Source: an uncultured Actinomycetes bacterium (GTDB taxonomy: Bacteria; Actinomycetota; Actinomycetes; Nanopelagicales; Nanopelagicaceae). Taken from it: a stretch of DNA of 9,298 bases. Shown here one piece after another: positions 1 through 6,804 of this stretch; the first letter of the stretch is position 1; every line of letters starts with the position of its first letter. The notes beneath the pieces are model-generated. The model saw only the letters and a list, made by a program, of their open reading frames with translations, had not been told where the DNA came from and did no database searches. The position numbers and the translations under genes were made by a program. The stretch lies in NCBI GenBank assembly GCA_903892335.1, contig CAITID010000249.1, positions 1-9,298 of the forward strand, read 5' to 3'.

Positions 1-66
1 ACCTCGAAAATTACTTTTGGTTGGCAGCGCAACTACGCGCATGCTCTCCAATAGTTCTGGTGACAT
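1..66 (-). CDS. menC: o-succinylbenzoate synthase MenC, N-terminal fragment (runs off left edge)
   Basis: Only the first 22 codons are present, read leftwards from an ATG at 64-66. The peptide starts MSPELLESMR and continues VVALPTKSNFRG. That matches the N-terminus of actinobacterial MenC, which characteristically has VVALP followed by a short basic stretch and FRG (compare M. tuberculosis Rv0553). MenC is an enolase-superfamily dehydratase that converts SHCHC to o-succinylbenzoate, the substrate of MenE. The ATG lies 3 bases after the menB stop codon, with no clear Shine-Dalgarno sequence, so translation is probably coupled to menB. A second in-frame ATG at 40-42 is possible, but the upstream residues also align with the family. 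Catalytic residues are outside the window, so the call rests on the short N-terminus plus context. Confidence 0.8.
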   Translation of the reverse strand, partial: MSPELLESMRVVALPTKSNFRG

Positions 67-69
67 GAG

Positions 70-948
70 TTAAGGACGTTTAGGAAATTTATCAAAATTA
101 GGTTCGCGTTTTTCTTGATAAGCATTGCGACCTTCTTGTCCTTCTTCAGTTAAGTAGAAAAGAAGAGTGGCATCTCCTGCTAATTGTTGAACGCCAGCTA
201 AACCATCATCTGCTGCATTTAATCCAGCTTTTAATAATCTAAGCGCCATTGGTGAGTGGCGCAACATCTCTCTAGCCCATGAAACTGTCTCTGCTTCTAA
301 TTGCGCTACTGGAACAACTGCATTTACTAATCCCATGTCTAATGCTTCTGCCGCATCATATTGGCGACACAAAAACCAAATCTCGCGAGCTTTCTTTTGA
401 CCAACATGGGCAGCTAATAAACCAGCACCATAGCCACCATCAAATGAGCCAACCATTGGTCCAGTCTGACCAAACTTTGAATTATCAGCAGCAATCGTTA
501 GATCACAGACCACATGTAATACATGGCCACCACCAATTGCCCAACCAGCAACCATTGCTACAACTGGTTTAGGTGTTCTGCGAATTTGAACTTGTAAATC
601 TAAAACATTTAATCGACCGATACCTTTTTTACCAAGTGCATCACTTCCAAGATATCCATCATCACCGCGCACATTGATATCACCACCTGAACAAAAGGCT
701 TCTGTGCCTGCGCCAGTAAATATAATTACACCAACTTGATCATTATCTCTGGCTAAATTAAAGGCCTCTGCTAATTCAAAAAGTGTTTGTGGTCGAAAGG
801 CATTTCTAACTTCTGGCCGATTAATTGTAATTTTTGCCATACCTTCAGCCACTTCATAAATTACATCGGTAAATTTCTCGGCGCCGGCAGCAGCTTGCCA
901 CTTCGGAATAGTGCGATCACCTGGCTCGCGCTTAATTGGCTTGCTCAA
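70..948 (-). CDS. menB: 1,4-dihydroxy-2-naphthoyl-CoA synthase MenB, type I (bicarbonate-type)
   Basis: This crotonase-fold enzyme cyclises o-succinylbenzoyl-CoA to 1,4-dihydroxy-2-naphthoyl-CoA in the cytoplasm, the step after MenE. At 292 residues it has normal family length. Visible motifs are the oxyanion-hole/substrate region SGGDINVRGDDGY (residues 87-99), GWAIGGGH (135-142), and QTGP then GSFDGGYG (161-174). The C-terminal region has LFYLTEEGQEGRNA (263-276). G163 sits where E. coli MenB has Gly156, the bicarbonate-binding position. S168, D170 and Y265 match E. coli Ser161, Asp163 and Tyr258. Mycobacterial MenB has Asp at that Gly position, so this is a type I enzyme, and the whole C-terminal half reads closely like E. 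coli MenB. The start is TTG at 946-948, chosen because AGGAG (956-960) sits 7 bases upstream. It is followed by menC after 3 bases and is divergent from menE. Confidence 0.97.
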   Translation of the reverse strand: MSKPIKREPGDRTIPKWQAAAGAEKFTDVIYEVAEGMAKITINRPEVRNAFRPQTLFELAEAFNLARDNDQVGVIIFTGAGTEAFCSGGDINVRGDDGYLGSDALGKKGIGRLNVLDLQVQIRRTPKPVVAMVAGWAIGGGHVLHVVCDLTIAADNSKFGQTGPMVGSFDGGYGAGLLAAHVGQKKAREIWFLCRQYDAAEALDMGLVNAVVPVAQLEAETVSWAREMLRHSPMALRLLKAGLNAADDGLAGVQQLAGDATLLFYLTEEGQEGRNAYQEKREPNFDKFPKRP

Positions 949-955
949 AATTACA

Positions 956-960
956 CTCCT
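956..960 (-). promoter_or_regulatory. Shine-Dalgarno site of menB that decides the TTG start
   Basis: Read on the minus strand, AGGAG is followed by 7 bases and then TTG. This is the clearest ribosome binding site in the window. It fixes a non-ATG start for MenB, in contrast to the neighbouring genes that lack any such site. Confidence 0.75.
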
Positions 961-975
961 GGGTTGGGCTAGAGA

Positions 976-981
976 TTTATA
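976..981 (-). promoter_or_regulatory. probable -10 element for menB-menC
   Basis: Read on the minus strand the hexamer is TATAAA. A start point about 7 bases downstream would give a 5' leader of roughly 20 bases that includes the AGGAG site. The element lies in the 8-base palindrome TTATATAA (977-984), so it overlaps possible -10 sequences for menE on the other strand. I see no convincing -35 box. The prediction is by eye only. Confidence 0.4.
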
Positions 982-994
982 TAAGAGATAGCCT
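980..994 (+). promoter_or_regulatory. probable -10 region for menE-menA
   Basis: Two candidate -10 hexamers lie here: TATAAG (980-985) and TAGCCT (989-994). The second ends 9 bases before the menE ATG and would give a leader of only a few bases. menE has no Shine-Dalgarno sequence, which agrees with a leaderless or nearly leaderless mRNA. The choice between the two boxes cannot be made from sequence alone. Confidence 0.35.
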
Positions 995-1003
995 ACGCAT
1001 GTT

Positions 1004-2071
1004 ATGGAAGAAACTGAAAAGCGAGAATTAATCGCGATCTCCCCTGAGTGGTCAATCCCACAACTTCAAGAAAAAATCGCGGATGCGATAACTGGCGATG
1101 GCCCAGCGCTAGCCAGCACGCCAACCGAGATCAAATTTGTTTCTGCGCAGACTTGTTTAGTTGTTAATACCTCCGGTTCAACTGGTGAACCAAACTCGGT
1201 CGCGATTTCAACCACAGCTTTAATCGCATCAACTAACGCCGCCCATAAATATCTAGGCGCAGTCCCTGGTGATGCTTGGTCACTTCTCTTACCAACAGAG
1301 CACATCGCTGGCTTAAATGTGATTGCGCGTGCTACCGCACTTGGTACCAATGTTATTGATAACCGAAACGTGGCTGAGTATGTTGATGCTGATTTTATTT
1401 CTATCGTGCCAACCCAACTTCATCGCGCGTTAACAAGTGATGCAAAATTACTTGAACATTTAACAGCGGCGGAAGCGGTATTAGTTGGCGGTGGCCCGAT
1501 CTCTGATGCATTAAAGAAGCAGGCCGCAGATAAACATGTAAAGGTTGTAACAACTTATGGAATGACTGAGATGTGTGGTGGGTGTGTTTATAATCAAAAA
1601 CCGTTAGAGGGCGTTGAAATTGAAATCAACTCTGCTGGTTTAATAAAGTTAAAAGCTCCGATGATGGCAAGTGATTACTTAAATAACCCAGCGCAGTGGC
1701 AATCATTAATTTCAGATGGCTGGTTTCAAACAAGTGATATCGGCGAACTAGTAGATGGCAAGTTAAAAGTATTAGGCAGGGCCGATGATGTGATTAATTC
1801 AGGTGGTGAAAAAATCTCGCTGTCTGCAGTTGAATTATTATTTAATTCCCACTTTCCAAACCAACCAGTGATTGCATTTGGCTTACCCGATGAGGAGTGG
1901 GGTGAGAGATTATGTCTGGGTGTGACTACTAATCTCACACTTGCGCAGGCGCAGCAAAAACTCAATGGTAGAAATTCACCCAAAGAGATCTACATCTTTG
2001 ATGAGATACCAAGAGGTGCGTTAGGTAAACTCGATCGCGCAGCTGCAAAGAGATTAGCGTTAGGAAAATAA
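1004..2071 (+). CDS. menE: o-succinylbenzoate-CoA ligase MenE
   Basis: This is an ANL-superfamily adenylate-forming enzyme that activates o-succinylbenzoate with ATP and CoA, giving the MenB substrate. Landmarks in order are the ATP loop TSGSTGEPNSV (56-66), TTYGMTEMCGG (183-193), the Asp of the A7 region in GWFQTSD (239-245), the hinge motif GRADDVINSGGEKIS (258-272), and PRGALGKLDR (336-345) with the presumed adenylation lysine K342. The length of 355 residues is short against E. coli MenE (about 450) but normal for actinobacteria (M. tuberculosis about 362). The usual PKG after the loop glycines is PNS here, so the loop lysine is missing. No Shine-Dalgarno precedes the ATG; the overlapping ATG at 999 leads to a short frame and is not used. 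The stop abuts the menA start. Confidence 0.93.
   Translation: MEETEKRELIAISPEWSIPQLQEKIADAITGDGPALASTPTEIKFVSAQTCLVVNTSGSTGEPNSVAISTTALIASTNAAHKYLGAVPGDAWSLLLPTEHIAGLNVIARATALGTNVIDNRNVAEYVDADFISIVPTQLHRALTSDAKLLEHLTAAEAVLVGGGPISDALKKQAADKHVKVVTTYGMTEMCGGCVYNQKPLEGVEIEINSAGLIKLKAPMMASDYLNNPAQWQSLISDGWFQTSDIGELVDGKLKVLGRADDVINSGGEKISLSAVELLFNSHFPNQPVIAFGLPDEEWGERLCLGVTTNLTLAQAQQKLNGRNSPKEIYIFDEIPRGALGKLDRAAAKRLALGK
2062..2065 (+). promoter_or_regulatory. weak Shine-Dalgarno for menA inside the menE 3' end
   Basis: AGGA lies 6 bases before the menA ATG and within the last menE codons. With zero spacing between the menE stop and the menA start, it probably supports re-initiation by terminating ribosomes. 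Confidence 0.4.
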
Positions 2072-2920
2072 ATGAATAAATGGATAGTAGGCACTCGTCC
2101 TAAAACTTTACCGGCAGCCATTTCACCAGTGCTAGTTGGAACCGCGCTAGCAAATGAGATTAATTGGGTAGTTGCACTCTTGGCATTAACCGTTTCATTA
2201 TCGCTGCAGATTGCAGTTAATTATGCAAACGATTACAGCGATGGCATCCGTGGTACCGATCAAAACAGAGTTGGCCCAATCAGATTAGTTGCAAGTCAGT
2301 TGGCTTCGGCAAAAGCAGTAAAGATTGCAGCACTGATCTCAATGGCAGTTGCTGCTGTGGCTGGATTACTTTTGGCATTACAAACTACGCTTTGGTTTAT
2401 TCCAATCGGCGCCCTTTCAATATTGGCGGCTTGGGGCTATACCGGTGGCGCTAAGCCATACGGATACTTTGGTTTTGGTGAGTTATCTGTTTTTCTTTTC
2501 TTTGGCGTGATTGCAACAGTAGGCAGTAATTACGCACAGACGGGTGAGATCACTGGGCAAGCGATTTTGCTATCGATTCCAGTTGGCGCACTTGCTTGTG
2601 CAATTTTAGTTATGAATAACTTACGAGATTTACCGCTGGATAAATTGGCCAATAAGCGCACGATGGCCGTTCGTATCGGAGATAAAAAGATACGGTATTT
2701 CTACGCAATTTTATTAGTAATCGCACAAATCATTTCAGCCTACGCATACACCTTTAACTCATATGCACTTTTGACCATAATCTGGTTGCCAATGACAATT
2801 AGTAACATCCGCCGCGTTCTGCAGGGCGCCGTTGGCCTAGATCTGATCCCCTTGCTGATTCGCACTGCGCGCCTGCAATTGCTTCTCTCATTCACTCTTG
2901 GTCTGGCGCTTTTTCTTTAA
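2072..2920 (+). CDS. menA: 1,4-dihydroxy-2-naphthoate octaprenyltransferase-type enzyme MenA
   Basis: This integral-membrane UbiA-family prenyltransferase attaches a polyprenyl chain to 1,4-dihydroxy-2-naphthoate, making demethylmenaquinone. The N-terminus GTRPKTLPAAISPVLVGTA (7-25) is the MenA signature. The first Asp-rich motif is NDYSDGIRGTD (53-63), followed by RVGPIRLVAS (66-75) as in actinobacterial MenA. The second is NNLRDLPLDKLANKRT (182-197), with D186 and D190. Hydrophobic stretches throughout fit the 8-9 membrane helices expected of the family. The length of 282 residues is slightly below E. coli MenA (308) and normal for the group. It starts on the base after the menE stop and is surely co-transcribed with it. 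Chain length of the prenyl donor cannot be told from sequence. Confidence 0.95.
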   Translation: MNKWIVGTRPKTLPAAISPVLVGTALANEINWVVALLALTVSLSLQIAVNYANDYSDGIRGTDQNRVGPIRLVASQLASAKAVKIAALISMAVAAVAGLLLALQTTLWFIPIGALSILAAWGYTGGAKPYGYFGFGELSVFLFFGVIATVGSNYAQTGEITGQAILLSIPVGALACAILVMNNLRDLPLDKLANKRTMAVRIGDKKIRYFYAILLVIAQIISAYAYTFNSYALLTIIWLPMTISNIRRVLQGAVGLDLIPLLIRTARLQLLLSFTLGLALFL

Positions 2921-2925
2921 CAAGT

Positions 2926-2931
2926 TAGAAT
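2926..2931 (+). promoter_or_regulatory. probable leaderless -10 element for the PLDc_N gene
   Basis: TAGAAT fits the actinobacterial TANNNT -10 pattern and ends exactly 6 bases before the ATG at 2938. Transcription would then begin at or next to the start codon. No Shine-Dalgarno is present in the 17-base gap after menA. The gene may be transcribed alone as well as by read-through from menA. Confidence 0.5.
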
Positions 2932-2937
2932 TAACTC

Positions 2938-3195
2938 ATGATCCGGTTTGTTGTAATTGCGCTAATCATCTTCGTTATCTATGCATTTGTGGATTGCGCA
3001 GTTACTCCGCAAGAAAATATTCGAAAAGGACCTAAGTGGGCTTACCTGCTAGGAATGTTTTTTATTCCACTGCCACCAATTGCAGCGATAATCTGGTTCG
3101 TATTTGGTCGCCCAAAAAAACCTAGAAGAGGTAGGGGCGGTCCGAGACGAATAATTCCACCAGATGATGATCCGGATTTCTTGCGAAAACTTTAA
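2938..3195 (+). CDS. small membrane protein with PLDc_N (phospholipase D nuclease N-terminal) type domain
   Basis: This 85-residue protein has two hydrophobic segments, about residues 3-19 and 36-57. The second ends in WFVFGRPKKP, typical of the PLDc_N family, in which a helix pair is followed by a W-x-x-FGR-like turn. Between them lies a polar loop with TPQENIRKGPKWA (23-35). The tail is strongly basic (KKPRRGRGG, 60-68) and then acidic, with PPDDDPDFLRKL at the extreme C-terminus, an ending I associate with actinobacterial members. No HKD phospholipase catalytic motif exists, so it is not a nuclease or lipase by itself. Function is unknown. Its position between menA and the cytochrome c maturation operon suggests a link to respiratory membrane assembly, but that is guilt by association only. 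Confidence 0.82.
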   Translation: MIRFVVIALIIFVIYAFVDCAVTPQENIRKGPKWAYLLGMFFIPLPPIAAIIWFVFGRPKKPRRGRGGPRRIIPPDDDPDFLRKL

Positions 3196-3202
3196 TTAAA
3201 GT
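3189..3202. repeat. 14-bp perfect palindrome spanning two convergent stop codons
   Basis: ACTTTAATTAAAGT equals its own reverse complement. It contains both TAA stops: 3193-3195 for the PLDc_N gene and 3196-3198 for ccsB on the other strand. As RNA it could form only a 5-bp A/U-rich stem with a 4-base loop, so it is a poor intrinsic terminator. Partly it is a consequence of abutting TAA codons. Confidence 0.7.
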
Positions 3203-4095
3203 CCGCTGTAAGTGTGCTTGCCGCTTCCCCAAATATTTATATATACATAATTAAATAAGAAGGTCGACCCAGCAAATAAACAAAGCCATGCTGCTTTGCG
3301 CCCGCGCCAACCAACTGTTACGCGTGCATGTAAATAAGCTGCGTATGCCACCCAAGTAATAAATGCCCAAGTCTCTTTTGGATCCCATCCCCAATATCTT
3401 CCCCATGCTGCTTCTGCCCAAATCGCACCAGCAATTACTGAGAAGGTCCAGAGCGGAAAAACTAAAGCAACTAATCGGTATGAGAGAGTATCTAAGGCAT
3501 CTAGTGATGGAATTTTAATTGCCCATTGTGGGCGACCAGTTGTCTTTTCGTATTTTTCTAAAATTAAATAGGTAGCAGCAATACAGTTTGCAAGTAAAAA
3601 CACTCCACCAGAAATAATTGCGGTAGATACATGGATAGTTAGCCAAACTGATTTAAGTGCGGGTACCAGCGGTGCACTTGGGCGATACAAGATAGTGATC
3701 GCCGTGCCAAGTGTTAGTAATACTGAGATTGCAACTGGCAGACCAAGCCATCTTAAACTGTATTTTTTTAGAACAAATAAATAGGCGGCCGTAAATGCCA
3801 AGGCGCCAGTAATTGAAAACTCATACATGTTTCCCCATGGCACGCGCTTAGCTGAAACACCACGTAGGACAACAGCGGTTAAAAGTAATAAAAATGCCAG
3901 AATCATCATGGCAGTTCCGATACGGCCAGCTTTTGTAGTGCGATCAAAATCTAATTTTGTTTTTTTACTTCCTTTAGCCGGTGCTTTAACTGACCAAGCA
4001 ACCTCTACTGCATGAGCAAGAAAAGCTAGTGCAAAAATGGCCATTGACGCATAGACAAGATCATTTGAAAGTAGCGCTGCAGTTCTACTTGTCAT
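3196..4095 (-). CDS. ccsB: cytochrome c maturation protein CcsB (CcsA/ResC-type heme handling protein)
   Basis: This polytopic membrane protein carries heme and, with ResB, attaches it to apocytochrome c outside the membrane (System II). The diagnostic WWD domain is WGRYWGWDPKETW; counted from the GTG described next it is at residues 232-244, one less from the ATG. PWGNMYEF (87-94) and the histidines H156 (TIHVSTA), H257 (YLHAR) and H295 (GKHTYSGL) match conserved positions of the CcsA family. Two adjacent in-frame starts exist, GTG at 4096-4098 and ATG at 4093-4095. I prefer the ATG because GGGAG (4102-4106) lies 6 bases from it but only 3 from the GTG; the protein is then 299 residues. The start overlaps the resB 3' end by 11 bases. 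Actinobacterial annotation usually calls this protein CcsB although it is the CcsA homologue. Confidence 0.94.
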   Translation of the reverse strand: MTSRTAALLSNDLVYASMAIFALAFLAHAVEVAWSVKAPAKGSKKTKLDFDRTTKAGRIGTAMMILAFLLLLTAVVLRGVSAKRVPWGNMYEFSITGALAFTAAYLFVLKKYSLRWLGLPVAISVLLTLGTAITILYRPSAPLVPALKSVWLTIHVSTAIISGGVFLLANCIAATYLILEKYEKTTGRPQWAIKIPSLDALDTLSYRLVALVFPLWTFSVIAGAIWAEAAWGRYWGWDPKETWAFITWVAYAAYLHARVTVGWRGRKAAWLCLFAGSTFLFNYVYINIWGSGKHTYSGL

Positions 4096-5533
4096 CACTT
4101 ACTCCCTTAATCAAATCGTTAATCTCTTCTTGCAAACCTGGAATTCCATTTTTTGCCAAACCTGCTACTTGTGTTTTTCTTCCCTGCTTTACCCAAACCC
4201 GGCGTTGTCTTGTGAACAAAGAAGTGAGTAAACCAAGTATCGCAAGTATCGCACCTAGCAATGCAAAACTCTTTCCTGGATCATCTACTACTTGTAAGTT
4301 AACCCATGATTTCCAGCCAGTAAATGTGATGCTGCCCTCACCAAAATCATAAGTTTCATTTAAAACTAACGCCTTTAATCCAATTCGCTCCATCTTGCTG
4401 GTATCAATTCGATAAACCGATTGCGGCACACCAGTGTTTAAACCTAAATCACCTTTCCATACTGCAAGTAATAGCCTCGGATCTAGAACCTCTGGATAAG
4501 AGGAAAAGCCACCACGTATTTGATCTCGATCCGCGGTTGGTAAAAAGGATGCGACAAAACCAATTTGCGGTGACATGTCCGGGACTTTAATTGAACCAAT
4601 CGAAGTTAAATTGCCATCTTGCGGTAAAAATGTTGTTGGGCCATCAAAAATTAGTTTGCCGCTCTTATCTCGCACAATCACCGTTGGTGCATAACCATTA
4701 GCTTGTAAGTAAACATTTGTGCTGCCAATAGATAGTGGTTGGTTTACTTTAATTATTTCATTTTTCTCTGCTGTGCCATAGGGATTAGCCACAGTTACAT
4801 CTAATCTGTAATCAAGAGGTGCATTCGTTGACGGGTCATACGTTGCTCGAAAATCATTTACGGTGATGGAAAATGGCTTTAACGTGCTCTCGGATTGATA
4901 CTTACCAAATCCCAATGAATCATAGGAGGTAGGAGTATTTACAAACCGCTCACCCACATTAAGTATTGAATCCCCACGCATACCTAAAAGTGAACCAATG
5001 CCAACGGCAATTAAAATCAATACAAGTGAGAGGTGAAACAAAAGATTTCCATACTCACGCAAATAACCTTTTTCAGCTGAGATTGAATTGGCTTCTCGCC
5101 TAATTCGATAATGCTTTTTACGTAGGTATTTTTCAACTAAATCTAAATCAACCTTTTTTATCTCAGTAAAATGCTCCATCCGGTCTAAAAACTTCGGTGT
5201 AAGTGGTGGTTTAGCAAAGATATTTTTAGCGTGATCGATACTTCTTGGTAGCACACAACCAATTAATGAAATAAACAGAAGCAAATAAATTGCACTAAAC
5301 CAAGGTGAGCTAAATACCTCAAAAAGTTTTAATCGATCAAGCCAAGGCGCTAGTGATGGATTATCAATAAAGTACTGCCTGACCTGCATTGGATTTTGGG
5401 TTCGCTGCGGAAATAGTGAGCCAGGAATTGCAGCTACGCCAAGAAGTAATAACAAAATCAAAGCAGTGCGCATGCTAGTTAATTGGCGCCAGCCCCAACG
5501 TAAGAAGGATCTACTATCTAGATAGGTGCTCAT
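4085..5533 (-). CDS. resB: cytochrome c biogenesis protein ResB (Ccs1)
   Basis: ResB pairs with the CcsA-type protein to form the System II cytochrome c synthase. The N-terminus RWGWRQLTSMRTALILLLLL (12-31), followed by AIPGSLFPQR (35-44), is the family hallmark. Predicted membrane segments lie at about 23-41, 77-95, 163-183 and 422-440. A large extracytoplasmic domain sits between the third and fourth. H167, in LLFHLSL at the third segment, is in the region where the family keeps a heme-interacting histidine. The cytoplasmic tail (441-482) is basic and then acidic. The length of 482 residues fits the family. The start ATG directly follows the ccdA stop codon with no clear Shine-Dalgarno, so translation is probably coupled. 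The 3' end overlaps ccsB. Confidence 0.95.
   Translation of the reverse strand: MSTYLDSRSFLRWGWRQLTSMRTALILLLLLGVAAIPGSLFPQRTQNPMQVRQYFIDNPSLAPWLDRLKLFEVFSSPWFSAIYLLLFISLIGCVLPRSIDHAKNIFAKPPLTPKFLDRMEHFTEIKKVDLDLVEKYLRKKHYRIRREANSISAEKGYLREYGNLLFHLSLVLILIAVGIGSLLGMRGDSILNVGERFVNTPTSYDSLGFGKYQSESTLKPFSITVNDFRATYDPSTNAPLDYRLDVTVANPYGTAEKNEIIKVNQPLSIGSTNVYLQANGYAPTVIVRDKSGKLIFDGPTTFLPQDGNLTSIGSIKVPDMSPQIGFVASFLPTADRDQIRGGFSSYPEVLDPRLLLAVWKGDLGLNTGVPQSVYRIDTSKMERIGLKALVLNETYDFGEGSITFTGWKSWVNLQVVDDPGKSFALLGAILAILGLLTSLFTRQRRVWVKQGRKTQVAGLAKNGIPGLQEEINDLIKGVSDDK
4102..4106 (-). promoter_or_regulatory. Shine-Dalgarno deciding between two ccsB starts
   Basis: Read on the minus strand, GGGAG (in AAGGGAG) lies within the end of resB. 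Spacing is 3 bases to GTG 4098 and 6 bases to ATG 4095, which favours the ATG. Confidence 0.55.
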
Positions 5534-6265
5534 CTATAAGACCGGAATAAAACCACTTATTAAATCTCTAATTGAATTCATCAAATAATCCCACGTGTTA
5601 GTGACTTGAAGCACTCCAATTAAAATTAATAAGCTGCCACCAATCTTCGTAATTAGATCACCGCGCTTTGCAATAAATTTCCTAAATGGTTCGGCGCGAT
5701 CTAAAAACCAACCTAATAAAATAAATGGCACGCCAAGTCCTACGCAGTAAGCTGCAGATAAAATTGCACCACGTTGGGCAGTTGCACTTTGAAAAGCCAG
5801 AACTTGTACAGCTCCTAATGTTGGCCCGATGCATGGTGTCCAACCAAGGCCAAAAGCTAAGCCCAATAGAGGCGCACTTAATAATCCAGTTCTAGTTTTA
5901 AAGCTTGGTTTAAATGATCGATAAAACTTCTCGGTAAATAGAAAAATGAAACCTAGTGCAATTGTCAGCAATCCAAGGATTACCGTTAAGAATCTTGTGT
6001 TCTGTGCGATCTGTGAACCAAGTCCACCAAAGAGAACTCCATAAGAGATAAACAAAGCAGTGAAGCCAGAGACGAAGAGAATTGAGCCAAGTAGCACCCG
6101 ACTTCTTGATTTATTAGCACTCATGCCAGATGCGTATGAAAGATAACCAGGAACTAATGGAATAACACATGGTGAGAAGAAGGAGATGATGCCCGCAATC
6201 ATGGAGACAAACATTGCGCTGAGTAAATTTCCCTCAAATACTTGAGTAATAAAAAAGTCGCGCAT
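5534..6265 (-). CDS. ccdA: thiol-disulfide membrane transporter CcdA
   Basis: CcdA (DsbD transmembrane-type) passes reducing equivalents from cytoplasmic thioredoxin across the membrane to an extracytoplasmic thiol carrier, keeping the heme-binding cysteines of apocytochrome c reduced. It has 243 residues with about six hydrophobic helices. The two redox cysteines are each in the expected helix: C33 in FFSPCVIPLVPGYLSY (29-44) and C145 in GWTPCIGPTLGAV (141-153), the classic paired PC motifs. Its ATG overlaps the TAA of the upstream tlpA-like gene by one base (TAATG), and its own stop abuts the resB start. The partner is almost certainly the thioredoxin lipoprotein encoded just before it. Confidence 0.96.
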   Translation of the reverse strand: MRDFFITQVFEGNLLSAMFVSMIAGIISFFSPCVIPLVPGYLSYASGMSANKSRSRVLLGSILFVSGFTALFISYGVLFGGLGSQIAQNTRFLTVILGLLTIALGFIFLFTEKFYRSFKPSFKTRTGLLSAPLLGLAFGLGWTPCIGPTLGAVQVLAFQSATAQRGAILSAAYCVGLGVPFILLGWFLDRAEPFRKFIAKRGDLITKIGGSLLILIGVLQVTNTWDYLMNSIRDLISGFIPVL

Positions 6266-6804
6266 TATGCCTGTGCCAAAACTTTGTCTAATAAATCTCT
6301 AAATGCCGCCACGGTTACCTCACCACTAATTCGTACCGCTACCTTATTGTTTTTATCAATAATTAAAGTAGTTGGGATCGCATTGGGAATTAATGATCCT
6401 CTAAAACCAATTAATAAGCCATCATCAATAAAGGTGGGATAGGTTAATTTAAAGTTCTCATAAAATACCTTTGCCGAAGAAATATTGTCTCTGGTTAAAA
6501 TTCCAGCAAACTGCACCTCTGGATAATTTATTGAAAACTCTTGCAAGAGGGGTGCCTCTGCACGGCATGGTGCACACCAAGATGCCCAAACATTTATCAC
6601 TGTAACTTTGTTAGTGGCTAAAGTTTTAATGGTGCCATCTAAAACTTCACCAGAAATAATCGGTGCATCTTTTCGATCTTCGATTTTAATAAAAGTAGAG
6701 TTTCCACTGCCGCCAACAAATGAGATTTCATCTGGAGCTGCCACACCACCAGTACTGCAGCCAGCTAATAAAACTGTTGCAAGAAGCAAGGAATAAATTC
6801 TCAT
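6265..6804 (-). CDS. TlpA/ResA-family thioredoxin-like lipoprotein (CcsX role)
   Basis: This 179-residue exported thiol-disulfide oxidoreductase is expected to take electrons from CcdA and reduce apocytochrome c cysteines before heme attachment. Residues 1-16 form a lipoprotein signal: a short basic start, a hydrophobic core, and the lipobox LAGC with C16 as the lipid-modified cysteine. The thioredoxin active site is WASWCAPC (73-80), with C77 and C80. The cis-proline loop is IPTT (143-146). The spacing fits the TlpA/AhpC-TSA-like fold. The gene start overlaps the phosphatase stop by 4 bases (ATGA), and its stop overlaps the ccdA start. It is the equivalent of M. tuberculosis Rv0526. A general thiol-reductant role outside cytochrome c maturation cannot be excluded. 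Confidence 0.93.
   Translation of the reverse strand: MRIYSLLLATVLLAGCSTGGVAAPDEISFVGGSGNSTFIKIEDRKDAPIISGEVLDGTIKTLATNKVTVINVWASWCAPCRAEAPLLQEFSINYPEVQFAGILTRDNISSAKVFYENFKLTYPTFIDDGLLIGFRGSLIPNAIPTTLIIDKNNKVAVRISGEVTVAAFRDLLDKVLAQA

Noticed and set aside
279..572. Plus-strand open frame antisense to menB, rich in His, Gln and Leu
   Set aside because: It lies wholly inside menB on the opposite strand. Its low-complexity composition is what reverse reading of AT-leaning codons gives, and it has no Shine-Dalgarno or family resemblance.
1066..1350. Minus-strand open frame inside menE (also another at 1726-1983)
   Set aside because: Both are mirror frames of the adenylation domain coding sequence with no independent support.
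2938..3195. Phospholipase D activity for the PLDc_N protein
   Set aside because: No HKD motif is present and the protein is only 85 residues; only the membrane N-terminal domain type is there.
4029..4352. Plus-strand open frame of 107 codons across the ccsB/resB junction
   Set aside because: It is antisense to two well-supported genes, has no recognisable domain, and its composition is that of a shadow frame.
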